DNA of 64,000 nucleotides, from assembly GCA_944319795.1 (NCBI GenBank), contig CALUFA010000001.1, positions 1 to 64,000 on the forward strand, given 5' to 3'. The position numbers were made by a program, and so were the translations under genes. Each line of letters begins with the position of its first letter. Within the stretch, counting starts at the first letter, position 1. The notes under the pieces were generated by a model that was not told where the DNA came from, ran no database searches, and worked only from the letters and a program-made list of their open reading frames with translations. This stretch comes from an uncultured Prevotella sp. (GTDB lineage: Bacteria; Bacteroidota; Bacteroidia; Bacteroidales; Bacteroidaceae). Below, piece after piece: positions 7,485-14,394 of this stretch.

Positions 7485-7904
7485 TTATTCCCCGTTCACC
7501 TCAACTTCTAAGTCGGGTTCGGTCTTTACCATGTCGCAGAGCAGCATGACGGCTTGCGCAGGCTCCATGCCGAGTGCGTCGGCAATGGCCAACAGGTTGT
7601 TCACTTCGCCTTCGCCGAGCACTCCGTCGGCCAGCACCATTTGGAGTACGGCCTCGAACACTTCGCCTATTTCGTCGTCGTCGATGTCGGCTGCGGCTTT
7701 TTCAAGGAAAGTGTTTATCTGTTCCTCGTTCATGGGGTTGATGCGTGATAGGGCCACGTCGACGGCCATGTTGAACTTTATTGAGTTGAAGTCGAAGGCG
7801 TCGGCTATTTCTTCCACTGTCTCCTTTTCGGTTTCGTCATACACTCCGTCGGCCCAAATTGCAAAACCGATGAAATTTGCTACTGCTTCCAATGATGATT
7901 TCAT
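7485..7904 (-). CDS. TerB-like helical protein
   Basis: 139 residues, acidic and helical, with the pattern of TerB/TerB-like domains: an early IGFAIWADGVYDETEKETVEEIADAF (about 12-37) and a second half-repeat LQMVLADGVLGEGEVNNLLAIADALGM (about 86-112). The paired (W/L)ADG-(Y/L)--E-E motifs carry the acidic residues thought to bind metal. TerB proteins belong to membrane-associated stress and conflict systems. It lies between the nuclease-like gene and a small basic protein. Its involvement in metal or membrane sensing is inferred from the family. Confidence 0.75.
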   Translation of the reverse strand: MKSSLEAVANFIGFAIWADGVYDETEKETVEEIADAFDFNSIKFNMAVDVALSRINPMNEEQINTFLEKAAADIDDDEIGEVFEAVLQMVLADGVLGEGEVNNLLAIADALGMEPAQAVMLLCDMVKTEPDLEVEVNGE

Positions 7905-7931
7905 GAGTCAAGTTCCTCCTTTGTTTAATTG

Positions 7932-8186
7932 TTAAAAACCGAAAAGTCTCTTAAGCCTGTTCTTCAGGCTGCCTTTGGCTCGGCGTGCCTTTGCCATGTT
8001 GGCGGCCATCTTCTTATACTCTTTCGTCCGTTTGTCAACTTTGCCTGTGGCTGTTTTCTTCAGCTTCGGTTTGGCCGGAGCAGCGTTTTTCTCCTTTGCG
8101 GCACGGGCTTTTGCCAAGCGTTCCTTGAGTTCCTTGTACTCTTTGGTGCGCTTGTCCATTTTTCCTGATGCGGTTGTCTTTATCAT
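7932..8186 (-). CDS. 84-residue basic protein with an internal duplication
   Basis: Two copies of a roughly 30-residue unit: K(T/K)TA(S/T)GK(M/V)DKRTKEYK followed by a helix ending in AKAR(A/R)AK. The copies are joined by an Ala/Pro/Lys linker, and the protein ends in SLKNRLKRLFGF, an amphipathic basic-hydrophobic tail. Overall very Lys/Arg-rich, so binding to nucleic acid or anionic lipid is likely. Unusually, the ATG (8186) is preceded on the coding strand, with 1 base between, by an 8-bp tandem repeat occupying the ribosome-binding region. No known family recognised. Confidence 0.6.
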   Translation of the reverse strand: MIKTTASGKMDKRTKEYKELKERLAKARAAKEKNAAPAKPKLKKTATGKVDKRTKEYKKMAANMAKARRAKGSLKNRLKRLFGF

Positions 8187-8187
8187 A

Positions 8188-8306
8188 TTTTGCGGTTTTA
8201 CGGTTTTACGGTTTTGCGGTTTTACGGTTATGCGGTTGTATGGTATTGCAATTTAGTTCCTAACCTTGCAACCGTGTAACCTCACAACCGTAAAAACTTA
8301 CAACCT
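8188..8306. repeat. Hairpin built of 8-bp tandem units (copy 1)
   Basis: Seven 8-bp units from 8188 to 8243 (TTTTGCGG, TTTTACGG twice, TTTTGCGG, TTTTACGG, TTATGCGG, TTGTATGG) face a complementary-type series at 8261-8306 (AACCTTGC, AACCGTGT, AACCTCAC, AACCGTAA...). The two halves can pair into an imperfect stem. It lies between two consecutive genes of the accessory locus and abuts the start codon at 8186. Related elements are at 33939-34050 and 34513-34636. Confidence 0.65.
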
Positions 8307-8314
8307 GTTTACTT

Positions 8315-9118
8315 TTACTTGTTCTCGTTAATATAGTCAACCAATTTGCTGCCGAATTGCTGTGTATTCCATGACTCGTCGTAGTTGAAACCGATTTCCC
8401 CTGCGATTTCACGCAAAGCTCCTTTCGTGTTGGAATAAATGCGGTAAGTCTCGATAGCTCCTGACGGGCGCAGCGTAACGGTGTACTCGCCGATGGTGGC
8501 TTGGTTGGTGCCTTGTCCGTAAGCCTTTACGAACATGAGCCCGAAGCGGCGCGTGTTCCAATCCGGGTCATACTTGAAGCCGGCTGCATCGGCAGCCTCG
8601 CGCAATGAGCCGCGAACGTTGTCGTATATGCGGAAAACTTCCACCGAGTTGTTCGCCTTCACAGTGATGATGTATTCTCCTGATATTGCCGATTTTTTTG
8701 CCGGAACATACTCAGAAGCGTTTTCAGCCGGGGCAACGTCGCCGATCTCGGCTTCGTCGGCTGCGTACTGTTCGTCGAGCAGCTCCTGCATCTTGGCTTT
8801 TGTGGCGTTCTTCGGTATGTCGCACACAGTGGAGAGTGTGTATTCGTCGAGCGCGAGCACCCAGTCGTCGGGCGAAGCCACTTGTACCTTGATGCCGAAC
8901 TTCTCTGCCAATTCGGTTTCAAATTCGCCTACTGTCATATTCTCGGTGCATTCCACCTCGCCCGAAGCTGTGTCGTTGGTGCGTATTGAAGCCAGTGTGG
9001 CGTCGTCGTCCGCCTTCTTGTTGCCGTTATATACGCGGAGTGTCCCTCCGAATGCTTCCTTGAAATTGTCTTTCAGCGTCTTTACCTTCAGTCTGCCGTC
9101 AATTGTTAAGGTTTTCAT
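8315..9118 (-). CDS. Three-domain protein: KVKTLK domain plus two tandem C-terminal repeats
   Basis: 267 residues from the ATG at 9118, chosen over an in-frame upstream start at 9172 because MKTLTIDGRLKVKTLK then aligns end to end with the paralogue at 5096-5413. Residues 1-100 are the KVKTLK domain. After an acidic linker, two copies of a roughly 55-residue unit follow: GEYIITVKANNSVEVFRIY...GFKYDPDWNTRRFG and GEYTVTLRPSGAIETYRIY...GFNYDESWNTQQFG. Each has three strands, a helix and a conserved (D/E)-W-NT--FG end. First gene of the minus-strand locus. Likely a binding or scaffolding protein; function unknown. Confidence 0.75.
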   Translation of the reverse strand: MKTLTIDGRLKVKTLKDNFKEAFGGTLRVYNGNKKADDDATLASIRTNDTASGEVECTENMTVGEFETELAEKFGIKVQVASPDDWVLALDEYTLSTVCDIPKNATKAKMQELLDEQYAADEAEIGDVAPAENASEYVPAKKSAISGEYIITVKANNSVEVFRIYDNVRGSLREAADAAGFKYDPDWNTRRFGLMFVKAYGQGTNQATIGEYTVTLRPSGAIETYRIYSNTKGALREIAGEIGFNYDESWNTQQFGSKLVDYINENK

Positions 9119-9190
9119 TCCGTTGTGTTTTAAATTATAATGGGTATCTAAAATTAGTCGGTATAGGGACATAAAAAAGGCGCGAACCTA

Positions 9191-9238
9191 TTTCATTCCC
9201 GACAGAAGGCTCTGGACTGCCTGCACGCACGGAATGAA
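9191..9238. promoter_or_regulatory. Inverted repeat in the leader of the accessory locus
   Basis: ATTTCATTCC at 9191-9200 is complementary to GGAATGAAAT at 9229-9238. A second GC-rich hairpin (CCTCCGC...GCGGAGG) lies near 9269-9290. Both fall within the roughly 420-nt stretch between the candidate promoter at 9542-9549 and the first start codon, so they could fold in the transcript. A reading frame crosses this area on the minus strand (9188-9484), but it has biased, low-complexity content and I do not count it as a gene. Confidence 0.4.
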
Positions 9239-9541
9239 ATTCAGCTCACACCTTAGTATATATGTATGCCTCCGCTCATAAGGGCGGAGGTTAATACACA
9301 TAACAAGGGGAACAACTTCATGCCTTTTGCTTGCGTGCAGTGAATTGTCCAGATTCTCTGTCAAGCTAAGGTTTTGTTGCTTCCTTAATATGTCTGCCGT
9401 ATTATTACGGCATTGCAAAATCACGGAATTTTTTTTGAATTTGTTCATCGTGAGCTGAATTTTTATTTTTTTCAATGCTTGCATACCGGCCTATGGCGTC
9501 GCTACATATCGGCTTGCATGTCGACCTTGTTTGCGACATTG

Positions 9542-9549
9542 CAAAGATA
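9542..9549 (-). promoter_or_regulatory. Candidate -7 box for the accessory locus (TATCTTTG)
   Basis: On the minus strand 9549-9542 reads TATCTTTG, a match to the Bacteroidetes TAnnTTTG element. No strong -33 TTTG is visible at the usual spacing. It would give a leader of about 420 nt before the ATG at 9118. A weaker box (TAATTTTA) lies closer to the gene, near 9153. Confidence 0.45.
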
Positions 9550-9625
9550 GTCGGTTAATGCCGTTCCGTTGCAGTCCATTTTAGTCCTTTTCGGTATGCG
9601 GGAATAGTGTTTCGGATAAAAATAT

Positions 9626-9633
9626 TAATTTTG
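9626..9633 (+). promoter_or_regulatory. -7 box of the divergent regulator gene (TAATTTTG)
   Basis: TAATTTTG at 9626-9633 matches TAnnTTTG. Transcription would start about 6 nt later, close to or inside the first ATG at 9638, so the message is either leaderless or translated from the second ATG at 9650. Confidence 0.55.
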
Positions 9634-9637
9634 CGGC

Positions 9638-10180
9638 ATGGATGCAACGATGCTTATAAAGGAGATAGAAAATGCCGTAGGGCGCAAGATGAAAACGCCG
9701 CGCGATTTCGACCGGCTTAGCGGAATGATATTCGAACGTACCCGCGAGCGTCTGAGTCCTACAACGTTGAAGCGCCTGTTCGGTTATCTTGACGAGGGCG
9801 TTAGTCCGCGCCTATTTACGCTCGACGTGCTTTCACGTTTCCTTGGGTATAAAGATTACGCCGGTTTCCTTGCCGGCTCAGGCGAAGCCCAAAGCGGCAT
9901 CGTCGCAGGCGAAAGGCTGTCGGCCGTGGATTTGCCGACCGGCCGGATGCTGCGGCTTACGTGGCCGCCGGATAGGATGTGTACCGTGCGGCATCTCGGC
10001 GGTTGCCGTTTCGAGGTGGTAACGGCCGAGAATACGAAGCTCTGCGTAGGCGACACGTTCAGTTGCAGCCTGTTTGTCCGCCATGAGCCTTTGTATCTTG
10101 ACAACCTCGTCCACTGTGGTGGCGTTCCTGCCGCATACGTTGCAGGGAAAAGGGACGGAATCATGTTTGAGCCTGCGTGA
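9638..10180 (+). CDS. Bacteroidetes-type helical regulator-like protein, divergent from the accessory locus
   Basis: 180 residues. The N-terminal about 75 residues follow a pattern common in Bacteroidetes: IENAVGRKMKTPRDFDRLSGMIFERTRERLSPTTLKRLFGYLD, then PRLFTLDVLSRFLGYKDYAGFL. The STLKR--GY and LDVL-R-LGYKD motifs resemble a helix-turn-helix region found beside accessory loci. The C-terminal half (about 90-180) looks like a small beta-barrel. It is transcribed away from the 12-gene locus and is a plausible controller of it; DNA binding is inferred. Start may be ATG 9638 or 9650. The first 22-bp repeat unit overlaps its stop codon. Confidence 0.7.
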   Translation: MDATMLIKEIENAVGRKMKTPRDFDRLSGMIFERTRERLSPTTLKRLFGYLDEGVSPRLFTLDVLSRFLGYKDYAGFLAGSGEAQSGIVAGERLSAVDLPTGRMLRLTWPPDRMCTVRHLGGCRFEVVTAENTKLCVGDTFSCSLFVRHEPLYLDNLVHCGGVPAAYVAGKRDGIMFEPA

Positions 10181-10286
10181 ATCTTTTGTTTTCACGAAGG
10201 CGGCTTTTTGCATTGTAAAAGGCTGCCTTTTGTCGGCTCAAAGGTGGCTTTTTACAACATGAAACGCAACCTTTTGCAAAACGGCT
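10177..10286. repeat. 22-bp periodic repeat array (copy 2)
   Basis: Units start at 10177, 10199, 10221, 10243 and 10265. The central ones read GGCGGCTTTTT..., GGCTGCCTTTT... and GGTGGCTTTTT..., each with an AAA end; the first is divergent and overlaps the regulator's stop codon. The period is exactly 22 with no insertion or deletion across 110 bp. Confidence 0.7.
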
Positions 10287-10423
10287 GATATTCAATGGAT
10301 TACAACGAACGTTGCGCAAGGCATGATTCCCGTAATTGATGTTTTTACCTAAATAAGTCCATTCCAATGCTAAAAAATATTAAATCGTAGCCGTGGCATA
10401 AATGCGTATTCGGATAAAAGCAT

Positions 10424-10431
10424 TAACTTTG
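10424..10431 (+). promoter_or_regulatory. -7 box of rpsP (TAACTTTG)
   Basis: TAACTTTG at 10424-10431 matches the Bacteroidetes -7 consensus, 52 bp before the rpsP ATG. No clear -33 element is seen. Confidence 0.6.
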
Positions 10432-10483
10432 CAGTCGCTGTCACGAGTTGGCGGCATAATTCAAACCTAATTAATAAAATAAA

Positions 10484-11014
10484 ATGGCAACAAAAATCAG
10501 ATTGCAGCGTGGCGGTCGTAAGGGCTACGCCTTTTACAGAATCGTCATTGCTGATGTAAGAGCACCACGCGATGGTCGTTTTACAGAGAAAATCGGTACT
10601 TACAACCCTAACACAAACCCTGCCACGGTAGATTTGGATTTCGACCGTGCCCTCTATTGGGTGGAAGTAGGCGCCCAGCCCACCGACACCGTGCGCAACA
10701 TCCTTAAGCGCGAGGGCGTTTACTTGATGAAGCATCTTCGCGGCGGCGTTAAGAAGGGCGCTTTCGACGAGGCTGCGGCTCAGGCAAAATTCGAGGCTTG
10801 GAAAGCAGATAAGGTGAAGGGTCTTGAGCAAATCCGTGAGAACGACGCGAAGAGCAAGAAAGACGCTTACGCAAAGAACCTCGACGCAGAAAAGAAGGTG
10901 AACGAGGCCATTGCTAAGAAAGTGGCTGAGAAGAAGGCTGCAGCCGCTGCAGAGAAGGCAGCCGCAGAGGCAGCCGAAGCCGCTCCCGAGGCTGAGGCAC
11001 CGGCAGAAGCATAA
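10484..11014 (+). CDS. rpsP: 30S ribosomal protein S16 with long C-terminal extension
   Basis: 176 residues, about twice the usual length of S16. Residues 1-80 are canonical S16 ([20 protein letters not shown]...GTYNP...[17 protein letters not shown]). The remainder is a Lys/Ala/Glu-rich helical tail ending in repeated AAE and PEAEAPAEA, as in other Bacteroidetes S16 proteins. S16 assembles early on 16S rRNA of the small subunit. Monocistronic here, with its own promoter and terminator; in many other bacteria it is followed by rimM and trmD. Confidence 0.97.
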   Translation: MATKIRLQRGGRKGYAFYRIVIADVRAPRDGRFTEKIGTYNPNTNPATVDLDFDRALYWVEVGAQPTDTVRNILKREGVYLMKHLRGGVKKGAFDEAAAQAKFEAWKADKVKGLEQIRENDAKSKKDAYAKNLDAEKKVNEAIAKKVAEKKAAAAAEKAAAEAAEAAPEAEAPAEA

Positions 11015-11036
11015 TGATCTTCTTATCGGTTAAAAT

Positions 11037-11074
11037 AAAAGGCTGGAAGTTGTTTTTGACTTCCGGCCTTTTAT
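11037..11074 (+). terminator. rpsP terminator
   Basis: Hairpin with arms AAAAGGCTGGAAGT and ACTTCCGGCCTTTT followed by ATTTGTTTT, 22 nt after the rpsP stop. The A/T-rich ends make it potentially bidirectional, also ending the minus-strand lipoprotein gene. Confidence 0.8.
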
Positions 11075-11108
11075 TTGTTTTTGCGTTTATGTGTTGAGGC
11101 GTTTCCTG

Positions 11109-11477
11109 TCAGTTTTCCTTAAAAGCCACAACTTGGCTTACCTTCGGGTCAAGGTAAAATGTATGGCTCGTAGTATCGCCGCCTATGCAGATTTTCACTT
11201 TAGTATAAATGTATTGCTGGTCGGTGCCGGCGTATTTTATGCCACGCTTGAACATCTTGCTGTTCGCGGCGTCGGCCCTCATCTTGTCGACTACGCTGTC
11301 CGTGACGTGCCGTGTGGAGTCAATCCCTGAGAAACTTACGGTGTAGTCGCTCGCCTGAAGATTGGTTTCAAGAAAATCCTTTACTACGCTTTCCGCTTCA
11401 TGTTGCTTGCCGCAACCGCATACAAGCGTGGTCACGGCCAAGCACGCAATTGTTGTCTTGATTGATGATATTCGCAT
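11109..11477 (-). CDS. Small secreted lipoprotein, unknown function
   Basis: 122 residues. A signal sequence (MRISSIKTTIACLAVTTLVCGC) ends in a lipobox-like LVCGC, so Cys22 (or Cys20) is probably lipidated and anchored in a membrane. The mature part is small, with KDFL-TNL---DY-VSFSGIDSTRHV and YTKVKICIGGDTTSHTFYLDP, suggesting a compact beta-rich domain. The fold is reminiscent of small Bacteroidales lipoproteins of unknown role, but I recognise no named family. It converges on rpsP. Confidence 0.7.
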   Translation of the reverse strand: MRISSIKTTIACLAVTTLVCGCGKQHEAESVVKDFLETNLQASDYTVSFSGIDSTRHVTDSVVDKMRADAANSKMFKRGIKYAGTDQQYIYTKVKICIGGDTTSHTFYLDPKVSQVVAFKEN

Positions 11478-11568
11478 TTGGTTTGAGGTATGTTAAGGAT
11501 TAAGAACAGGCATGGTTGTTGGCGTTCCAACGTGACATGCGCTGTTCCTAATTCTTAACATGTGGGTT

Positions 11569-13029
11569 TTATTGTTTCTCCGGAATGTTCTTCATTATCT
11601 CAAGCAGATGGTCCCATACCATTTGTACGGTAGGTATTAGCAGGCGCTCTTCGGGAGAGTGTACGCCACGGAGGGTCGGTCCCATCGACACCATGTCGAG
11701 ATTTGGATATTTCTCTGAGAACAATCCGCATTCAAGGCCGGCATGTATGCCGATTACCTTTGGCTCTTTGTTGAACAGTTTCTTATACGTGCCGACTACG
11801 ATTCCGGTCAATTCGCTGTTCGGGTTCATTTTCCAAGCAGGATACTTGTCGCCTTGTTCGACTTCCGCTCCGGCTAATTGCAGCACGGCCTTCACCGTGT
11901 TGCCCATGTTTGTAAGGTTGCTCATTACGTTAGAGCGCTGCGAGGCTACTATCCTAAGCTCATTACTTGAAGTAGTTACGCTGGCGACGTTGCTCGACGT
12001 CTCTACCATCCATGCTAAAGCCTCGTCCTGGCACATCGAATACGGACCGTTGTCAATGGCCTGCAATGCCAGTATGATGTTGTTGCTTACGGCCTTGGGC
12101 AAAACCGGTTCGCCGTCGGTGCTTTCAAGGTTGAACTGTATGTCGTTTTCAGTTACATGGAATTCGTCTTCTACGTCTTTCGCAAATACATTGAGGGCAA
12201 TGCGGACGTCTTCCTTGGCTTCCGACGGTACGGCGAATACTACTACGCCGTCGCGCGGTATGGCGTTGTGCATCCTTCCGGAATTGAAGGCGGCCAAGCG
12301 TAGGTCGTATTTGTCGTTTACGATGTAAATGAAGCGCGCCAGCAACTTTATGCCGTTTGCGAATTTCTTGTTGATGTCGTCGCCGCTGTGGCCGCCGTGC
12401 AGTCCCTTGAGCGATAGTTTCATGAAGAAGTAGCCATCGGGAGCCTGTTCCCTGTCGAATTTGAATGTCGCGTTGGTCGTCATTCCTCCCGCGCAGCTGA
12501 TGAAGAATTGTCCTTCGTCCTCGCTGTCAAGGTTTATGAGCAAGTCGCCTGTCATGAATCCAGCCTGCATTCCGTGCGCTCCGGTGAGACCGGTTTCCTC
12601 GTCGCGGGTGAATACGCACTCTATTGGACCGTGCTCGATGTCGTCGCTTGCGAGTACGGCCATCTCCATTGCGCACCCGATACCGTCGTCGGCTCCCAGC
12701 GTGGTGCCTTCGGCCTTAAGCCATTCTCCGTCGACGTATGTTTTGATTGGGTCGTTCTTGAAGTCGATGTCGACGTCGACCAATTTGTCGCAAACCATGT
12801 CCATGTGGCTTTGCAGTATCAAAGTCTTTTTGTTTTCATAGCCTTTGGTTGCCGGCTTGCGTATGATGACGTTCCCCGTTTCGTCGACTAAAGTTTCCAA
12901 CTTCAACCCTTCGCCGAAATCCTTAAGGAACTCGATCATCTTTTCTTCATGCTTTGACGGGCGCGGAATCTCGTTGATTCTTGCGAATTGTTCAAACACG
13001 CATGTAGGCTTTAAATCATTCTTGTTCAT
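11569..13029 (-). CDS. pepD: Aminoacyl-histidine dipeptidase (peptidase D)
   Basis: 486 residues, full length for PepD of the M20 zinc peptidases. Metal-site motifs: His75 and Asp77 in LQSHMDMVCD, Asp114 in GADDGIGCA, and Glu144-Glu145 in RDEETGL; a later HAGLECG lies near the C-terminus. The enzyme cleaves Xaa-His and other dipeptides in the cytoplasm. No neighbour in the same operon. Start at the ATG on 13029. Confidence 0.95.
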   Translation of the reverse strand: MNKNDLKPTCVFEQFARINEIPRPSKHEEKMIEFLKDFGEGLKLETLVDETGNVIIRKPATKGYENKKTLILQSHMDMVCDKLVDVDIDFKNDPIKTYVDGEWLKAEGTTLGADDGIGCAMEMAVLASDDIEHGPIECVFTRDEETGLTGAHGMQAGFMTGDLLINLDSEDEGQFFISCAGGMTTNATFKFDREQAPDGYFFMKLSLKGLHGGHSGDDINKKFANGIKLLARFIYIVNDKYDLRLAAFNSGRMHNAIPRDGVVVFAVPSEAKEDVRIALNVFAKDVEDEFHVTENDIQFNLESTDGEPVLPKAVSNNIILALQAIDNGPYSMCQDEALAWMVETSSNVASVTTSSNELRIVASQRSNVMSNLTNMGNTVKAVLQLAGAEVEQGDKYPAWKMNPNSELTGIVVGTYKKLFNKEPKVIGIHAGLECGLFSEKYPNLDMVSMGPTLRGVHSPEERLLIPTVQMVWDHLLEIMKNIPEKQ

Positions 13030-13173
13030 TTATTAAATATTTTTTATGAGAAACGTAATCGCTTGTATATTATTTGTTTGTGGTGATTTTGCATTTCATC
13101 GTATTCCCAATGTCCATTAGGTCGACATGGCGAAACAAATACAAAAATAAAAAGTTCATTTCATTCGCTTTTA

Positions 13174-13205
13174 TTTTGCGTTTCACATGATTTGCATTAT
13201 CTTTG
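13174..13205 (+). promoter_or_regulatory. Full consensus promoter for the small membrane protein and lipoprotein genes
   Basis: TTTTG at 13174-13178, then 19 bp, then TATCTTTG at 13198-13205: an exact match to the Bacteroidetes primary-sigma promoter. Transcription would start near 13212, shortly before the ATG at 13224. Confidence 0.75.
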
Positions 13206-13223
13206 CATGCAAAAATAAGAAAA

Positions 13224-13418
13224 ATGATAGAAACTTTCATCATTAGCATGTTAATAATTGCTATTGCGGTGGCATTGTTGTCTGTCAAAGTGATAATCTT
13301 GAAGAACGGGCGGTTTTCTTCGCAACATGTAAAGGATAATCCTAAGCTGCGTAAGCAGAAAATACATTGCGTGGTGGAGCAGGACAGGGAAGCTCGTGGA
13401 AGTAAAAAACATATCTGA
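13224..13418 (+). CDS. Small single-pass membrane protein common in Bacteroidales
   Basis: 64 residues from the ATG at 13224; an upstream TTG at 13203 is within the promoter and is unlikely. One N-terminal membrane helix (IETFIISMLIIAIAVALLSVKVIIL), then a basic tail with GRFSSQH--DNP-LRK--I-CV--QDREAR. I recall very similar short proteins in Bacteroides genomes, without a known function. Cysteine in the HCV motif is conserved in those I recall. It has its own strong promoter and lies just upstream of the OmpH-like lipoprotein gene. Confidence 0.7.
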   Translation: MIETFIISMLIIAIAVALLSVKVIILKNGRFSSQHVKDNPKLRKQKIHCVVEQDREARGSKKHI

Positions 13419-13455
13419 AAACATAATAAACATATATCATAAACAAATTTCGAAT

Positions 13456-14055
13456 ATGAAAAAAACAATCAGTTCGGTTGCCATGGTTGCGCTGATGTCG
13501 TTATTCGTTACGTCGTGTAACAAGCAGGCACCTAAAGTTGACGAGAAACCGGCAGCTGCCACGACAGCTGATACAAGTATGAAGATCGCTTATATTGAGG
13601 TCGACTCGATAATGTCCCAGTATAAATTTTGCAAGGATTACACTCTCATACTCGACAAGAAGAGCCAGAACATACAGAATACTATAAACTCGAAAGGCCG
13701 CTCGCTGCAAAACGCCGTGGCAAAGTTCCAGCAGGACATACAGAACAACAAGTACACCCAACAGCAGGCTGAGGCCGTACAAGCCGGCTTGCAGAAGCAA
13801 GACGCTGACCTGAGGGAGCTTCAGCAGAGGCTCGGAAATGAGTTCCAAGCCGAGACGGAGAAGTTCAACAAGGCTTTGCGCGACAGCATACAGCATTATC
13901 TTGCCGTTTACAATAAGGATAAGAAATACTCGTTGATACTCAGCAAGGCTGGTGACAACATACTTTACGCTGACAAGGCTTACGACATAACCAATGAAGT
14001 TATAGCTGGTCTCAACAAGGCTTATAAGCCTGCTGCTCCGGCAAAGAAGAAATAA
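13456..14055 (+). CDS. OmpH/Skp-like periplasmic lipoprotein chaperone
   Basis: 199 residues from ATG 13456. The lipoprotein signal ends LFVTSC-NK, so the mature protein is lipid-anchored. After a short Pro/Ala/Thr linker, KIAYIEVDSIMSQYKF begins the Skp/OmpH fold: a first strand, then long coiled-coil helices rich in Gln/Lys (about 70-145), and a final strand (YSLILSKAGDNILYADKAYDITNEVIAGLN). Skp-family proteins hold unfolded outer-membrane proteins in the periplasm. The lipidated form is a Bacteroidetes variant. Probably transcribed with the preceding small membrane protein gene. Confidence 0.85.
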   Translation: MKKTISSVAMVALMSLFVTSCNKQAPKVDEKPAAATTADTSMKIAYIEVDSIMSQYKFCKDYTLILDKKSQNIQNTINSKGRSLQNAVAKFQQDIQNNKYTQQQAEAVQAGLQKQDADLRELQQRLGNEFQAETEKFNKALRDSIQHYLAVYNKDKKYSLILSKAGDNILYADKAYDITNEVIAGLNKAYKPAAPAKKK

Positions 14056-14082
14056 GATTTATTATTTTGTCGCAATTGTAAT

Positions 14083-14136
14083 AAAGCGTGCCATAACACC
14101 TTTTGAATGAACATAGTAGGTGTTATGGCACGCTTT
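14083..14136 (+). terminator. Strong intrinsic terminator
   Basis: Perfect 18-bp arms (AAAGCGTGCCATAACACC at 14083-14100 and its complement at 14119-14136) with an 18-nt loop, then TTTAT. It lies 27 nt after the OmpH-like gene. Confidence 0.9.
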
Positions 14137-14239
14137 TTATGTTTAATCCAAACAGGTTATTGGGCTACATCGTCATAGTTGGGTAAAAGTGTTCTTGGTT
14201 TGGTTTTTTGAAGCCTTTCAATGTGGTATTAAAAAAGAA

Positions 14240-14390
14240 ACATTCACTTCTGTCACACTGCCGTGACGGATGTGAATGTCTCTTGGGTTTAATGTCACAA
14301 TGTAATATTTTTACCAACAATGTTTTAAGGTGCAAAGTGACATTGTGACAACAAAACTTGTTTTGTCATGTTTTTGTCATCAGACGTTTT
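14240..14390. repeat. TGTCAC-rich palindromic intergenic element (copy 1)
   Basis: ACATTCAC at 14240-14247 pairs with 14272-14279 around an inner GTCAC/GTGAC pair, and TAATGTCACAATGT (about 14290) faces GTGACATTGTGAC (about 14336-14348). CATCAGACGTT appears near 14380. The same words occur in the larger element at 28538-28789. It fills the gap between the lipoprotein terminator and glyA, where I see no gene. Confidence 0.5.
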
Positions 14391-14394
14391 GTCG

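Noticed and set aside
9188-9484. 98-codon minus-strand reading frame in the leader of the accessory locus
   Set aside because: Covers the inverted repeats, begins in an A-rich stretch, and its composition shows no domain-like pattern. A leader peptide remains possible but is not supported.
10181-10483. Possible small gene between the regulator and rpsP
   Set aside because: Frames there are shadows of the repeat array or of the rpsP promoter region; no start with supporting context.
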